Assembly (NCBI GenBank): GCA_958407085.1
Contig: CATYHY010000098.1
Coordinates: 1 to 5,646 of the forward strand
Origin: an uncultured Collinsella sp.
GTDB lineage: Bacteria > Actinomycetota > Coriobacteriia > Coriobacteriales > Coriobacteriaceae
Reading direction: 5' to 3'
Length of the DNA: 5,646 nt
Of the stretch, positions 4,970 to 5,646 are shown piece after piece (within the stretch, counting starts at the first letter, position 1; every line of letters begins with the position of its first letter). Made by a program: the position numbers and the translations under genes. The notes beneath the pieces were generated by a model that was not told where the DNA came from, searched no databases, and worked only from the letters and a program-made list of their open reading frames with translations.

Positions 4970-5646
4970 TTAGAGAGCGGGTGGGAGGGTGTCGAGGAGG
5001 GCTTGGGCGGTATTGGCGGCGCAGTCGCGTGAGTCGATGATGTAGTCGGCCCAGGCACGGTAGCGCGGCATGCGCTGTTCCGCCAGCTTATCGATGCCAT
5101 CGCGGGCGGTGATGGGGCGACCCTTGTGGGCAAGTTCGTCGAGCTTGCGGTTGAGCATCACGATCTGGCTGTTCTGGTGCAGCAGCGGATAGTTTTCGTC
5201 GCGCGTGACCACGCCGCCGCCTGTGGAGAGCACCAGGCCGCTGCGCTTGGAGATGTCGGCCAGCGCCGCCGTCTCCTGCTCGCGGAAGGCCGCCTCGCCG
5301 CGCTCGACGATAAAGTCGGCGCAGGGCATGCCCAGGCGCTCCTCGAGGGCGCGATCGAGGTCGATGTGCTCGCGTCCCGTGAGCTGGGCGATCTGCTCGC
5401 CCACGCGGGTCTTGCCCGAGCCCGGCATGCCGATTAGCGCGATGTTCTGCTCGCGGCGGGACAAGCGCTCCGTTACGTCCAGGATGCGCTCGCGCGGGGT
5501 GGCTTGGCTGGTGTAACGCTCGACGGCCTGTGCTGCCTGGGCAACAAGCATGAGCAGACCGCCGATGCAGGGGATCCCGCGGCGCTCGGCCTCGAGCATG
5601 AGTCCCGTGCGGGCGGGGTTGTAGACGATATCGATGACGCCCTCGA
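4970..5646 (-). CDS. Shikimate dehydrogenase-shikimate kinase fusion (AroE-AroK), N-terminal part outside window
   Basis: The protein joins two shikimate pathway enzymes: NADPH-dependent reduction of 3-dehydroshikimate (AroE) and ATP-dependent phosphorylation of shikimate (AroK). The frame is open to the right edge. The first visible residues, EGVIDIVYNPARTGLMLEAE, then GIPCIGGLLMLVAQAAQAVERYT, match the AroE C-terminus, including the conserved Gln of MLVAQA. So the ATG at 5599 is internal. A linker of roughly 20 residues leads to a complete shikimate kinase. It has Walker A GMPGSGKT (5408-5431), HIDLD with substrate-binding Asp residues, GEAAFREQE, STGGGVVTRDEN, a lid Arg in GRPIT, and RYRAWAD near the end. 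All expected kinase residues are present. The stop is TAA at 4972-4970, and aroQ follows on the same strand. Two separate overlapping genes are unlikely because the frame runs through the junction without a stop and I saw no strong ribosome binding site there. Confidence 0.9.
   Translation of the reverse strand, partial: EGVIDIVYNPARTGLMLEAERRGIPCIGGLLMLVAQAAQAVERYTSQATPRERILDVTERLSRREQNIALIGMPGSGKTRVGEQIAQLTGREHIDLDRALEERLGMPCADFIVERGEAAFREQETAALADISKRSGLVLSTGGGVVTRDENYPLLHQNSQIVMLNRKLDELAHKGRPITARDGIDKLAEQRMPRYRAWADYIIDSRDCAANTAQALLDTLPPAL

Noticed and set aside
4414..5040. Plus-strand open frame of 208 residues opposite aroQ
   Set aside because: It is the complement of aroQ, which carries all type II dehydroquinase motifs; it has no ribosome binding site or known domain.
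4906..5133. Longer aroQ form starting as far upstream as 5133
   Set aside because: The extension would overlap the end of the shikimate kinase and run through the palindrome. The family N-terminus starts exactly at the ATG at 4905.
1..5646. CRISPR array, insertion sequence, riboswitch or defence system
   Set aside because: No regularly spaced repeats, transposase or defence domains are present. Every gap is under 200 bases and is accounted for by terminators, promoters or the single palindrome.

Overview
The window looks like chromosomal DNA from a moderately GC-rich Gram-positive actinobacterium of the Coriobacteriia, most like Collinsella. That assignment is an inference. It rests on an RmlC-RmlD fusion for dTDP-rhamnose synthesis, an AroE-AroK fusion, strong AAGGAG ribosome binding sites, two GTG starts and the mix of GC content. 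No ribosomal RNA or other decisive marker is present.

Layout, left to right. (1) Positions 1-1373 (+): the 3' part of a fused dTDP-4-dehydrorhamnose 3,5-epimerase/reductase, cut by the window edge and very GC-rich. It ends at a symmetrical hairpin terminator (1396-1425) that also serves the convergent gene. (2) Positions 1476-2447 (-): a family 2 glycosyltransferase of the polyprenyl-phosphate type with two C-terminal membrane helices. (3) Positions 2448-2607: a divergent promoter region with two TATACT -10 boxes facing away from each other. (4) Positions 2608-4232 (+): a two-gene operon for an ABC-2 polysaccharide exporter, permease then ATPase. (5) Positions 4287-4363 (+): a tRNA-Arg(UCU) gene with encoded CCA, its own -10 box and its own terminator. 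(6) Positions 4468-5646 (-): shikimate pathway genes, namely the 3' end of an aroE-aroK fusion (cut by the right edge) followed by aroQ. A REP-like 15-bp inverted repeat lies in the gap between them.

How the genes work together: the left two-thirds is a cell-surface polysaccharide module. The fusion makes dTDP-L-rhamnose, the glycosyltransferase probably loads a sugar onto a lipid carrier or modifies a lipid-linked glycan, and the ABC pair exports a lipid-linked polymer. The polymer is plausibly a rhamnose-containing wall glycan, but that is inferred from neighbourhood only. The right third carries AroQ (step 3) and the AroE/AroK fusion (steps 4 and 5) of the shikimate pathway. These turn 3-dehydroquinate into shikimate 3-phosphate for aromatic amino acids.

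I found no clearly new system. The points most worth following up are the REP-like palindrome, the two domain fusions, the short ATPase without a glycan-binding tail, two mispairs in the tRNA, and the sharp composition change between the rhamnose gene and the exporter genes.
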